DNA from: Psychrobacillus sp032154225
GTDB lineage: Bacteria > Bacillota > Bacilli > Bacillales_A > Planococcaceae
Assembly: GCF_032154225.1 (NCBI RefSeq)
Contig: NZ_JALDYF010000010.1
Span: 59,681-123,680, forward strand
Reading direction: 5' to 3'
DNA length: 64,000 nucleotides
Part shown: positions 25,252 to 32,202 of the stretch, piece by piece
Numbering within the stretch: the stretch's first letter is position 1
Layout of the letters: each line of letters opens with the position of its first letter
Program-made: the position numbers and the translations under genes
Notes under the pieces: generated by a model
Databases searched by the model: none
What the model saw: only the letters and a program-made list of their open reading frames with translations
Told to the model about the DNA's origin: nothing

Positions 25252-26263
25252 TTAAAGGGATAACCTTCCAGTAAGTGATTATTCGCCAAAGCCATTCAAG
25301 TGGGCCCATAACGAAAAAGCGGAGCCAGATTATGCTAAATATAAGCTGGAATACATAGATGAACAGGCATATGAACAATGTGTCGATATAGCTTAGCTGA
25401 GAAGTGATAAGTACATTGGCAGCTATTAATATAAAAAATGTTTGCCCTAAATAATTTGTTAATGCCATTCGACCATAATATTTTAATGGTGCAAATAGTT
25501 TTTGGAATATATTGAATCGCAAAAGTAATAATAGAAGTCCAATATAAAATGCAGATAATAAGGGCCCGATGGTAATACCTAACCTCAAAAACGTGCTCGT
25601 TTCATCGAACGTGCCATCTTCATTTGCAAAAATCATGTGGAAGAATGGTGTAGAAGGTATACTTTGATATTGGATGTAAAGTCCGATTGCACTAAATAAG
25701 AACGCAACTGTCGTGAAAATTGCTAGCTTTTTTGTTTTTTGTGAAAGGTTTTCGAATACACCGTATTGTCCACAAACTAGCCCTAATAGCATTAACGGGA
25801 TTATGAGACCTGCTTTTGCTGCTGCCGATGCGAAAAACAATAATAGTATAAGTGCAATTACAAGGTTAATCCTTCTATTTACTTTATAAAAAGGCAGTAT
25901 GATAAACCCGATAACGGCATAAAACAACAATGCTTCTCCTGGATGGAATGTGGAATGGACTATTCCCATCACGAATAATGCGATGAGTCGACGGGTAAAT
26001 AAAATATAAGCCCTTTCCCCTTTTGTTATTGCACGAGAGATGAAAAGGTAAAAACCTACGCCAAATAAGAAAGAGAAAATAGTAAAAAAGCGACCTTCTA
26101 CGAATAAATATAAAAATCTTTGATAGCTTGCATCAAGTGTATCTGTCGCTGGAACATTAATATTTAATAAAGGGAGTATATTCACTAAAATAATACCTAG
26201 TAATGCAAAACCTCTTAAATAATCAAGGTCATCAATCCGCCTATTCAGTTGGTGTTCTTTCAT
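25223..26263 (-). CDS. DUF418 (YeiB-like) membrane protein
   Basis: 346 aa with about 9 hydrophobic helices. The N-terminus RIDDLDYLRGFALLGIILVNI and the C-terminal ALTNYLGQTFFI plus MGPLEWLWR are signatures of DUF418 proteins. These are related to acyltransferase-3-like membrane enzymes and of unknown function. ATG 26263 is preferred, with AGGAGG ten bases upstream; a longer reading to 26353 lacks a ribosome site. The stop codon lies inside the shared terminator. Confidence 0.85.
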   Translation of the reverse strand: MKEHQLNRRIDDLDYLRGFALLGIILVNILPLLNINVPATDTLDASYQRFLYLFVEGRFFTIFSFLFGVGFYLFISRAITKGERAYILFTRRLIALFVMGIVHSTFHPGEALLFYAVIGFIILPFYKVNRRINLVIALILLLFFASAAAKAGLIIPLMLLGLVCGQYGVFENLSQKTKKLAIFTTVAFLFSAIGLYIQYQSIPSTPFFHMIFANEDGTFDETSTFLRLGITIGPLLSAFYIGLLLLLLRFNIFQKLFAPLKYYGRMALTNYLGQTFFILIAANVLITSQLSYIDTLFICLFIYVFQLIFSIIWLRFFVMGPLEWLWRIITYWKVIPLRKKQSDLNS

Positions 26264-26405
26264 TTTAAACCTCCTAATTGTCCATATTAAGGAAGGACGA
26301 AGCATAGTGGAGAATAGTTCCAACTGATTAAGAAGTAAAGATGGTATTTGCATAATCCTTTTTTTGCTGGATAACCTACCTATTATAGAAAGGATGATGA
26401 ATTAG

Positions 26406-26549
26406 ATGGAAGAGACAAAATTTGCACATCTTGACAATGAACAGTTGCAAGAACTTAATGAACTGGAGGATAAGCTAGGGGTTACGCTAGTTGCTTATGA
26501 TACTATGGCAGCATTCAATAGTACGTCGAGTGATATAGCTTCGTCTTAG
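26406..26549 (+). CDS. Small conserved-type protein, 47 aa
   Basis: Starts MEETKFAHLDNEQLQELNEL and continues EDKLGVTLVAYDTMAAFNS. The pattern of an acidic amphipathic helix followed by LGVxLVAYD resembles very small Bacillaceae proteins of unknown function that I have seen annotated only as hypothetical. AAAGGATGATG lies upstream as ribosome site. It is divergent from the DUF418 gene with ~140 bases between. The function is unknown. Confidence 0.55.
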   Translation: MEETKFAHLDNEQLQELNELEDKLGVTLVAYDTMAAFNSTSSDIASS

Positions 26550-26610
26550 GAGAGGAATACTTATACGCAGTTCAATTTCAAAAAATCTTTAATTTGAACT
26601 GAAACGAAAA

Positions 26611-26646
26611 GAAGCTATCCCTCAATCAATGGAAGAGGGATAACTT
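26611..26646 (-). terminator. Terminator of the minus-strand detoxification operon
   Basis: On minus, AAGTTATCCCTC and GAGGGATAGCTT pair with an 11-nt loop, followed by CTTTTCGTTT. It lies directly after the nitroreductase stop. Confidence 0.75.
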
Positions 26647-26654
26647 CAGTCGTT

Positions 26655-27278
26655 TTATTGTACAAAATCTACAAATTCATGAACTGGTTTTCGGTAACCA
26701 CGTGGGCGGCGACTAGTTTCTTTTTCTTTCCCCATCGTGATCATTAATACTGGTTCATAATTTTCATCAATGTTTAAAATCTTACTTACTTCCTCTGTGT
26801 TAAAACCGATCATTGGACAAGTATCCCAACCGTATTCTTTCGCTGCAAGCATGAACATCATTGCGGAAATAGATGCGTTACGAATAGCTTCGTCACGTTG
26901 GAACTGTTCTCCGCGTGACTCATAAAAATTCACTGTTTCTTGAACGATATCTTCGTATTGACCTTGGTTGATCATTCCTAGAAAAAGAATTCCTTCATTG
27001 ATGCTTGCAGTATGCTCGTGTGCTTTTTTATCACCAAGTACCATAATTACAGCACTTGCAGAGTGAATTTTATATTGGCCAAAAGCAGCTTCTCTAATTT
27101 GTTCTTTTTTATCATGATCCGTCACTACGACGTATTTTGAATGCTGTAAATTAAAAGCCGATGGCGCTAGCTTAACCATTTCAAAAATTCGTTGGAAATC
27201 TTCCTGTGGTATCGGATAATTTTCTAAGAAATTATTGGGAGATCTTCTGTTTTCTACTAAAGATTTAAATTCCGTCAT
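26655..27278 (-). CDS. mhqN: Nitroreductase family protein (MhqN-like)
   Basis: 207 aa, the same size as Bacillus MhqN. FMN-binding nitroreductase features: N-terminal ENRRSPNNF (Arg-Arg-Ser phosphate site), LAPSAFNLQHSKYVVV, and the C-terminal MGKEKETSRRPRGYRKP. Likely a cytosolic NAD(P)H-dependent reductase of quinones or nitroaromatics. It is the last gene of a MarR-led operon with a flavin reductase, a luciferase-like oxidoreductase and a ring-cleaving dioxygenase, which points to quinone or electrophile stress. Confidence 0.8.
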   Translation of the reverse strand: MTEFKSLVENRRSPNNFLENYPIPQEDFQRIFEMVKLAPSAFNLQHSKYVVVTDHDKKEQIREAAFGQYKIHSASAVIMVLGDKKAHEHTASINEGILFLGMINQGQYEDIVQETVNFYESRGEQFQRDEAIRNASISAMMFMLAAKEYGWDTCPMIGFNTEEVSKILNIDENYEPVLMITMGKEKETSRRPRGYRKPVHEFVDFVQ

Positions 27279-27308
27279 TTTATAAAACTCCTATTCTACT
27301 AGATAACA

Positions 27309-27875
27309 TTAAAAATTGTATGCATCATCTTTTGCTTTTTGAATAAGTTTCATAACATCTATCATCTGAACCGTATCATCGACAAGGCGATTAAGACGGA
27401 AGTGTACATCGTCATTCACAATTTCTTTTCGGTAGAAATCTTTTTCTTCTATAAATACATAAGTTTGTACAACGGTTGCTTTCATATAAGCTAAAATTGG
27501 TTTCAATTGCTGTTCTACCATTAGGTAGTGCTTAGATGATCCGGCAGTTACGACAATGCTCACTACTTTTTCACGGAATGCATTTTCAGGTAATAAATCA
27601 AAAATGTTTTTCAATGTTCCAGGAATAGACGCCTGAAAAGTTGGTGTACCAATAATAAGTGCATCTGCCGCCATAATCGCTGCAGTTACGTATTTTGTAT
27701 CACCTTCATAATCTAGATAATTCCGTCCATCGCTATAAACGACATCGTAATTACCTAAATCAATTAGTTCCACTTCTGCATCTGGATATTTTTCGCGTAC
27801 TTGATTGATCGCATAGTCCATTGCAATTTTAGTTTTTGAACCGACGATAGAGCCGGAAATTCCAACGATTTTCAT
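27309..27875 (-). CDS. NADPH-dependent FMN reductase / flavodoxin-fold quinone reductase
   Basis: 188 aa. Flavodoxin-like fold with GISGSIVGSKTKIAMDY (FMN phosphate loop) and IIGTPTFQASIPGTLKNIFDLL (isoalloxazine contact), close to SsuE/azoreductase-type reductases. It probably reduces FMN for the adjacent luciferase-like enzyme or quinones directly. AGGAGG ribosome site; 13 bases after the preceding gene, so cotranscribed. Confidence 0.82.
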   Translation of the reverse strand: MKIVGISGSIVGSKTKIAMDYAINQVREKYPDAEVELIDLGNYDVVYSDGRNYLDYEGDTKYVTAAIMAADALIIGTPTFQASIPGTLKNIFDLLPENAFREKVVSIVVTAGSSKHYLMVEQQLKPILAYMKATVVQTYVFIEEKDFYRKEIVNDDVHFRLNRLVDDTVQMIDVMKLIQKAKDDAYNF

Positions 27876-27888
27876 TGTGAGTAACCTC

Positions 27889-28950
27889 CTATTTTTGAGC
27901 AGTTGCTTTTTTCACTGCTGGCATAATTACTGTTGCAAGTAATTCAATATTTTTTGCTATTTTATCGAACGGTATGCCACCTGCATCAATTTGTGCTAAG
28001 AAACGTTGATGACCGTATAATTCATGTTGGTACAGCATTTTTTCAATAATTTGTTGTGGGCTACCGACCATTAAAGCATCTCGGACACTTGCGGATTCAG
28101 CGAATTGTGCTTTTGGATAACCTGAACCTCTTAATTGCAGCATCGTATTGTTAATGTACGGGTAAAATTCACGCATTGCAGTTTGTGAATCTTCTGCTGT
28201 GTATAACAAACTAGTTGTAGAAATAGGGAGTGAATCAATATCATGACCGTATTCATGTGCTACGGAACGATACATATCTACCGAATGTTTGAATGCCATC
28301 GCTGGTCCACCTAATGTAGTTAACATCATTGGTACGCCTGCGCGTCCAGCTTTTATCGCACTTGCTGGTGGTCCTCCTACCGCACGCCAAATTGGCATTT
28401 TCCCATTCAATGGCTGCGGGAAAATTTGTGCATTGTTTAGAGCAGGTCTAAATTGTCCGTTCCAAGTAATATTTTTTTCTTCATTTATTTGCAATAAAAG
28501 ATCCATTTTTTCTTCAAATAAATCCTCATAGTCTCGAACATTGTAGCCAAATAATTCATAAGCTCCTAAGCGAGACCCACGACCTGCAACGATTTCAGCA
28601 CGACCATTGGAAATAAGATCAAGTGTAGCAAAATCTTCATATACTCGAACAGGATCTGCGGTACTTAATACTGTTGCAGAGCTAGCGATTTTTATGTTTT
28701 TCGTTGCTTGTGCAATTGCACCTAACACGACTGTATGTGCAGAAGTTGCGAACATTGGCTGATGACTTTCTCCAACAGCAACAACGTCTAAACCTGCATC
28801 ATCTGCTAATTTTGCTGCTTCGATTAATTCTTGAATTCGTTGCTGTTCACTAATTTGATGTCCAGTAAGTGGGTCCATTAAATGATCCCCGATTGAATAA
28901 ATTCCTATTTCAATTCCGTTGTTTGGTTGGAGGCGATATTGTTCCATCAT
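27889..28950 (-). CDS. LLM-class (luciferase-like) flavin-dependent oxidoreductase
   Basis: 353 aa TIM-barrel of the bacterial luciferase superfamily: VVAVGESHQPMFATSAHTVVLGAIAQATKNI, then TVLSTADPVRVYEDFATLD and GRGSRLGAYELFGY. It likely uses FMNH2 and O2, supplied by the neighbouring flavin reductase, to oxidise an unknown substrate. A structured repeat of ~119 bp lies between this gene and the dioxygenase gene upstream. Confidence 0.85.
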   Translation of the reverse strand: MMEQYRLQPNNGIEIGIYSIGDHLMDPLTGHQISEQQRIQELIEAAKLADDAGLDVVAVGESHQPMFATSAHTVVLGAIAQATKNIKIASSATVLSTADPVRVYEDFATLDLISNGRAEIVAGRGSRLGAYELFGYNVRDYEDLFEEKMDLLLQINEEKNITWNGQFRPALNNAQIFPQPLNGKMPIWRAVGGPPASAIKAGRAGVPMMLTTLGGPAMAFKHSVDMYRSVAHEYGHDIDSLPISTTSLLYTAEDSQTAMREFYPYINNTMLQLRGSGYPKAQFAESASVRDALMVGSPQQIIEKMLYQHELYGHQRFLAQIDAGGIPFDKIAKNIELLATVIMPAVKKATAQK

Positions 28951-29006
28951 GTTAAAATTCCTCTTTTCTTATATTTAATAAAAATTTAAATATCTACTCA
29001 GATAAA

Positions 29007-29125
29007 TGTCTAGCTTCAGGGCCTAGCCCCTCGAGGTTAAATGCGAGTTTCTTGCGGTGGCTGGAGAACTGCCTCCTCAGAAACCGTCATTTACTTTTCG
29101 GGGCTGACATAGGCGCTTACGCATT
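29007..29125 (+). repeat. Structured intergenic repeat, copy A
   Basis: About 119 bp, begins TGTCTAGCTTCAGGGCCTAG and ends TAGGCGCTTACGCATTTTT. It matches the copy at 57782-57900 in order and spacing of blocks. Potential stems: AGGGCCTA with TAGGCGCT, GCCCC with GGGGC, TAAATG with CATTTA, GTTTCTTG with CAGAAAC. It is GC-richer than the surroundings and lies inside an operon between two minus-strand genes. No ORF. Similar short elements are scattered in Bacillaceae genomes; the function is unknown to me. Confidence 0.75.
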
Positions 29126-29126
29126 T

Positions 29127-30068
29127 TTAAATTATCGGTTTTAGTTTTGCTTCTATTTCTGCTCGTCTATTTTCTAAAAATGGAGGTAATGCTAATTCAT
29201 TTCCAAGGTTTTCACTTACTTCATCTGCCAAAAATCCAGGGCCATCTGTTGCTAGTTCAAATAAGATGCCATTAGATTCTCTGAAGTACAGACTATGGAA
29301 GTAGTAGCGGTCGATAACACCAGTCGTTTCAAAGCCGGCTTCTGCAACTCGTTCAGCCCATTCTTTCATATGTTCTTCTGTATCTACTCGAATAGCAATA
29401 TGATGCACACTACCACGACCTGGTCGTTCTTTATCACCTAGCAGTTTTTTCAAAACGATTTCACTGTAAGCAGCACCTTCAACTGATTGGTAAACTGCTT
29501 CTTCTTTCGTTGCAGTAATTTCGTGATAACCAAGTAAATTGGCCAATGTTTTGCTCGTTTTTGCTATATTACGAACGGTTAACTCTACGGGTCCAATACC
29601 TAAAATTTGATGTTGAGTAGGAACGACAGAGTCTTCCCATGGTGTCCAAAATGTTGGTATTTCTTTTTCTTCGTGATTTATAAGTAGTAATTGTAATCCG
29701 TCTGGATCTTCAAAAGGTAAAGCTTTTCGGTTGCCATACATGAATTTTTCTCCATGGTTTACACCCAATACTTGAAAACGTTCTTGCCAGTATGTTAGTG
29801 TTTCTTCATTTTGTACTAATAACCCAATTCTAGAAATAGAGTTAGTTCCACGATGAGTTCCAGCTGCGATAGGTAGTTCGAAAAACGATAATTCAGTACC
29901 AGCACTTCCTGTAGTATCGCCGTAAAATAGGTGATACATAGAAGGGGTATCCTGATTGACTGTTTTTTTCACTAGACGTAATCCCAAAATATCTCTATAA
30001 AAATGAACATTTACTTGTGCATTTTTTGTAACCATTGAAACGTGGTGATGCCCTTTAATTGTATTCAT
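29127..30068 (-). CDS. mhqO: Ring-cleaving dioxygenase, glyoxalase fold (MhqO/LinE-like)
   Basis: 313 aa, the length of Bacillus MhqA/E/O. Two vicinal-oxygen-chelate modules: the N-terminal GHHHVSMVTKNAQVNVHFYRDILG and the C-terminal GSVHHIAIRVDTEEHMKEW, with ESNGILFELATDGPGF. The His residues and the Glu form the metal site. Predicted to cleave hydroquinone-type rings in the cytosol. ATG 30068 is chosen for its AGGAGG site; the upstream in-frame start at 30089 has none. It lies 52 bases after the MarR gene. Confidence 0.85.
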   Translation of the reverse strand: MNTIKGHHHVSMVTKNAQVNVHFYRDILGLRLVKKTVNQDTPSMYHLFYGDTTGSAGTELSFFELPIAAGTHRGTNSISRIGLLVQNEETLTYWQERFQVLGVNHGEKFMYGNRKALPFEDPDGLQLLLINHEEKEIPTFWTPWEDSVVPTQHQILGIGPVELTVRNIAKTSKTLANLLGYHEITATKEEAVYQSVEGAAYSEIVLKKLLGDKERPGRGSVHHIAIRVDTEEHMKEWAERVAEAGFETTGVIDRYYFHSLYFRESNGILFELATDGPGFLADEVSENLGNELALPPFLENRRAEIEAKLKPII

Positions 30069-30086
30069 TATTAATGTCCTCCTTAT

Positions 30087-30110
30087 CACTTTACGTGTAA
30101 ACTGAAAGTG
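30087..30110. promoter_or_regulatory. Inverted repeat between MarR and dioxygenase genes (possible operator)
   Basis: CACTTT (30087-30092) and AAAGTG (30105-30110) enclose TTTAC-GT-GTAAA (30090-30101). Nested palindromes in the 52-base gap suggest a regulator site or an internal promoter/operator. Binding by the adjacent MarR protein is a guess. Confidence 0.4.
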
Positions 30111-30120
30111 TAAAAAAATT

Positions 30121-30555
30121 TTATATTTTTTTTTGTAAACTATTTTTTTGTATTTTGGTCATAAGTGTATATAGTTGTTTTTTCTCTGTTTCATCAAGCA
30201 CTTCGTCAAATAGGGAAGATTGAAAATTTGTTTGTTCAGGCATTGCATCTTGTATGAGAGCACGACCTTTATCGGTCAATGAAATGTACTTGATCTTCCA
30301 GTCTTGTTTACGAACGATTAAGCATTCTTTTTCTAAACGAGTGAGCATGCGAGAAATGCCGCCACTACTAACGGTTAGTTTTTCTGCTAAATCCATTTGA
30401 GTAATTGGTTCGTAAATATGAATTTGTGCTAGCACGTCAAATTGTGCAACGGTCATATCATATCTTTCTAAAAATTCATTGGATAGCTGATTGCTTCGCT
30501 GTACAAAGCGTGCCATTCGCAACCAGATAAGTGAACTGAGCGTATTCTGTTCCAT
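30121..30555 (-). CDS. MarR-family regulator (MhqR-like)
   Basis: 144 aa. The winged helix has ITQMDLAEKLTVSSGGISRMLTRLEKECLIVRK and the LTDKGRAL wing motif. First gene of the quinone/electrophile operon, so probably an autoregulating repressor relieved by quinone-like compounds, as MhqR is in Bacillus. ATG 30555 is preferred because AAGGAGTTG precedes it by ~8 bases; an upstream reading to 30618 would cover the promoter. No conserved Cys for thiol sensing is evident. Confidence 0.85.
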   Translation of the reverse strand: MEQNTLSSLIWLRMARFVQRSNQLSNEFLERYDMTVAQFDVLAQIHIYEPITQMDLAEKLTVSSGGISRMLTRLEKECLIVRKQDWKIKYISLTDKGRALIQDAMPEQTNFQSSLFDEVLDETEKKQLYTLMTKIQKNSLQKKI

Positions 30556-30589
30556 TAATCTCAACTCCTTTTCTTTCTCTTGTAACATC

Positions 30590-30618
30590 AGTTTACTAGT
30601 CAATTGAATAAAAAGCAA
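30590..30618 (-). promoter_or_regulatory. Promoter of the MarR-led operon with operator in the spacer
   Basis: On minus: TTGCTT, 17 bases, TAAACT. The spacer contains one half (30602-30613) of a perfect 12-bp inverted repeat AATTGAATAAAA/TTTTATTCAATT whose other half is at 30658-30669, 44 bases upstream. TCAATTGA within the spacer is itself palindromic. This arrangement fits repression by the MarR protein. Confidence 0.6.
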
Positions 30619-30684
30619 GTGTTTTATTATTAATTTTTCACGCGTGTTGATTACCCATTTTATTCAATTTAGTGGTTTCGGGAG

Positions 30685-30880
30685 GGATTTGCGCTACAGA
30701 GTCGGACGCTTACCGCGGGCACGGCTTCAATCTCCTCGTCGCTGCAAAAATATGCTCCTGCGGTTACTCGTCGGAAAGGTACTGGCCAAATAAAATTCGG
30801 CCAGTATCTTTCCTGCGGGGCTTTCAGCTCGCGCTTTTCCCGCTGGTGTCGCCACCTCTTTCGCTCCAATCCAAGGGAGC
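30685..30880. repeat. GC-rich intergenic repeat element with strong hairpin
   Basis: About 195 bases, much richer in GC than the flanks (blocks such as CCGCGGGCACGGCTTCAATC and GGGGCTTTCAGCTCGCGC, ending CGCTCCAATC). These blocks resemble a dispersed intergenic element I know from Bacillaceae genomes. Near the middle GGAAAGGTACTGGCC (30773-30787) pairs with GGCCAGTATCTTTCC (30799-30813) over 15 positions with one G-U. Open frames crossing it on both strands have no ribosome site and no recognisable protein, so I treat it as non-coding. Confidence 0.6.
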
Positions 30881-31053
30881 ATGTTAGAAGCTTTAAGGCT
30901 ATCCCTCTATTAAAACTTTTTCCAACTAAAACGTAGGGTGACTGATCGGGAAGTAAATGAAAATATAAAAGCATGGAAAATCAGAAAATTGATTGTCCTA
31001 TTTTATCGTTCAGCCCTATGATTACTAAACCATATAGATAGGTATTTACTGAA

Positions 31054-31135
31054 TGCCGTAGCTCGTCGGGTCGCATGAGCCGAAGTATGAGACCCACTTG
31101 GGTGCAGCACAAGTTGGCTCATGCAAGGTGCGGCA
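31054..31135. other. Possible structured element, 82 bp
   Basis: TGCCG (31054) pairs with CGGCA (31131-31135). GCATGAGCC (31073-31081) pairs perfectly with GGCTCATGC (31116-31124), and ACTTG/CAAGT or CCC/GGG can form inside. No ORF. It is unlike tRNA (no T-loop motif) and unlike the repeats elsewhere in the window. It could be a small RNA, a mobile-element remnant or a second repeat family. Confidence 0.4.
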
Positions 31136-31277
31136 CGCGCGAAGGTATAGTGGCTATTCGCTAAGAAGCACTATATGTAAAGTACGTATGAGAACGTAAA
31201 GCAAGTCGAAAACGAGTGTTTTGTTTTAAAGGGTGTTCTTTTTTCCTAGAAGCACAAATTTTTAAAAAATAGGATAA

Positions 31278-32054
31278 TCAACAAACATGTTCATTTTTAT
31301 TTTTTGCTCCGCTTTTCACTCTTTTCAGCTGTGCAACAATAATTACGCTAATAATAACAAGTAAGAACCATGAGCTGATTTTACCTATGTGAACGAGTGA
31401 CCAAGTCGTTTCCTGGTTCGGATATTGCCATGCACCAAGGAACGTCGTAATATTTTCTGCAATCCAGATAAAAAATCCAATGAGTAGGAAGGCAAGAATC
31501 ATGGGCATTTTATAAATTTTTTCATTCACTTGGAAACTGACGAATGTTCGGAAAAAAATCAAAACTAATAAAGCTTTTAATACCCAACGTATGTCGTATG
31601 TAAAATGATGCGTAAAAAAGTTCATATAGATAAGGAAGCTAATACTAATTGCAAAAAAGGGTTTTGGCCAATTATACATTTGCAAATCATGTCGTCTCCA
31701 GCTTTGGCAAATATAGCTTGCTACGCTCGCATACATGAACCCGCTGTATAATGGTACTCCAAAAAACTTGCTATATGCATCGTCAGGATACGACCACGAA
31801 CCCATATGTACTTTATAAAGCTCAAGTGCTAAACCAATAAGATGAAAAACACAAATAACTTTTAGTTCATCTATTGTTTCTAATTTGGATACAAGCATAA
31901 AAATCTGAGCAGCAATACAAACAATTAAAATAAAATCATAGCGGGGTAAAAAAGGAATTGTAAAAAATTTAGATACTGCAAGAGCAGCGAAAATGATAAC
32001 AGGAAAAATGCAGGAAAGGGCTTGTAAATAAGTAAAGTGAATAAGATTCCTCAT
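31278..32054 (-). CDS. DUF817 integral membrane protein (YoaT-like)
   Basis: 258 aa with eight or so hydrophobic helices. Conserved DUF817 pieces are LELYKVHMGSWSYPDDAYSKFFGVPLYSGFMYASVASYICQ (residues ~75-115) and AENITTFLGAWQYPNQ, both polar patches within membrane segments. Function unknown; Bacillus YoaT is a relative. It is divergent from kynU and preceded by GGAGTTGACG as ribosome site. The ~220 bases after its stop hold the structured element and no clear terminator. Confidence 0.85.
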   Translation of the reverse strand: MRNLIHFTYLQALSCIFPVIIFAALAVSKFFTIPFLPRYDFILIVCIAAQIFMLVSKLETIDELKVICVFHLIGLALELYKVHMGSWSYPDDAYSKFFGVPLYSGFMYASVASYICQSWRRHDLQMYNWPKPFFAISISFLIYMNFFTHHFTYDIRWVLKALLVLIFFRTFVSFQVNEKIYKMPMILAFLLIGFFIWIAENITTFLGAWQYPNQETTWSLVHIGKISSWFLLVIISVIIVAQLKRVKSGAKNKNEHVC

Positions 32055-32096
32055 AGTACGTCAACTCCGATTTTTTGTTTTCAAGACTTGGACGAA

Positions 32097-32126
32097 TTGT
32101 AATTCTATAAGTTTCCTCTATATAAA
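32097..32126 (+). promoter_or_regulatory. Probable SigA promoter of the kyn operon
   Basis: TTGTAA (32097-32102), 16-18 bases, TATATA/TATAAA (32119-32126), ~75 bases before kynU. No T-box or TRAP-type repeat is seen in the leader. Confidence 0.5.
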
Positions 32127-32202
32127 GCAGGAGGAATAGTGTTGCTTGTGGAAATAGTAAAGGATGCGAAAAAATTTACAACTAGAGGAAGGCTGATAGC
32201 AG

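Noticed and set aside
30669..30974. Overlapping open frames of 70-100 codons on both strands in the GC-rich block
   Set aside because: They have no ribosome sites and no recognisable domains, and arise because the repeat is poor in stop codons.
31054..31135. tRNA or tmRNA fragment
   Set aside because: The stems do not form a cloverleaf and there is no T-loop or CCA end.
30685..31260. Insertion-sequence remnant
   Set aside because: No transposase fragment, terminal inverted repeat pair or target duplication can be recognised.
32055..32202. T-box or TRAP-type tryptophan control before kynU
   Set aside because: There is no T-box sequence, no run of GAG/UAG repeats and no terminator in the short leader.
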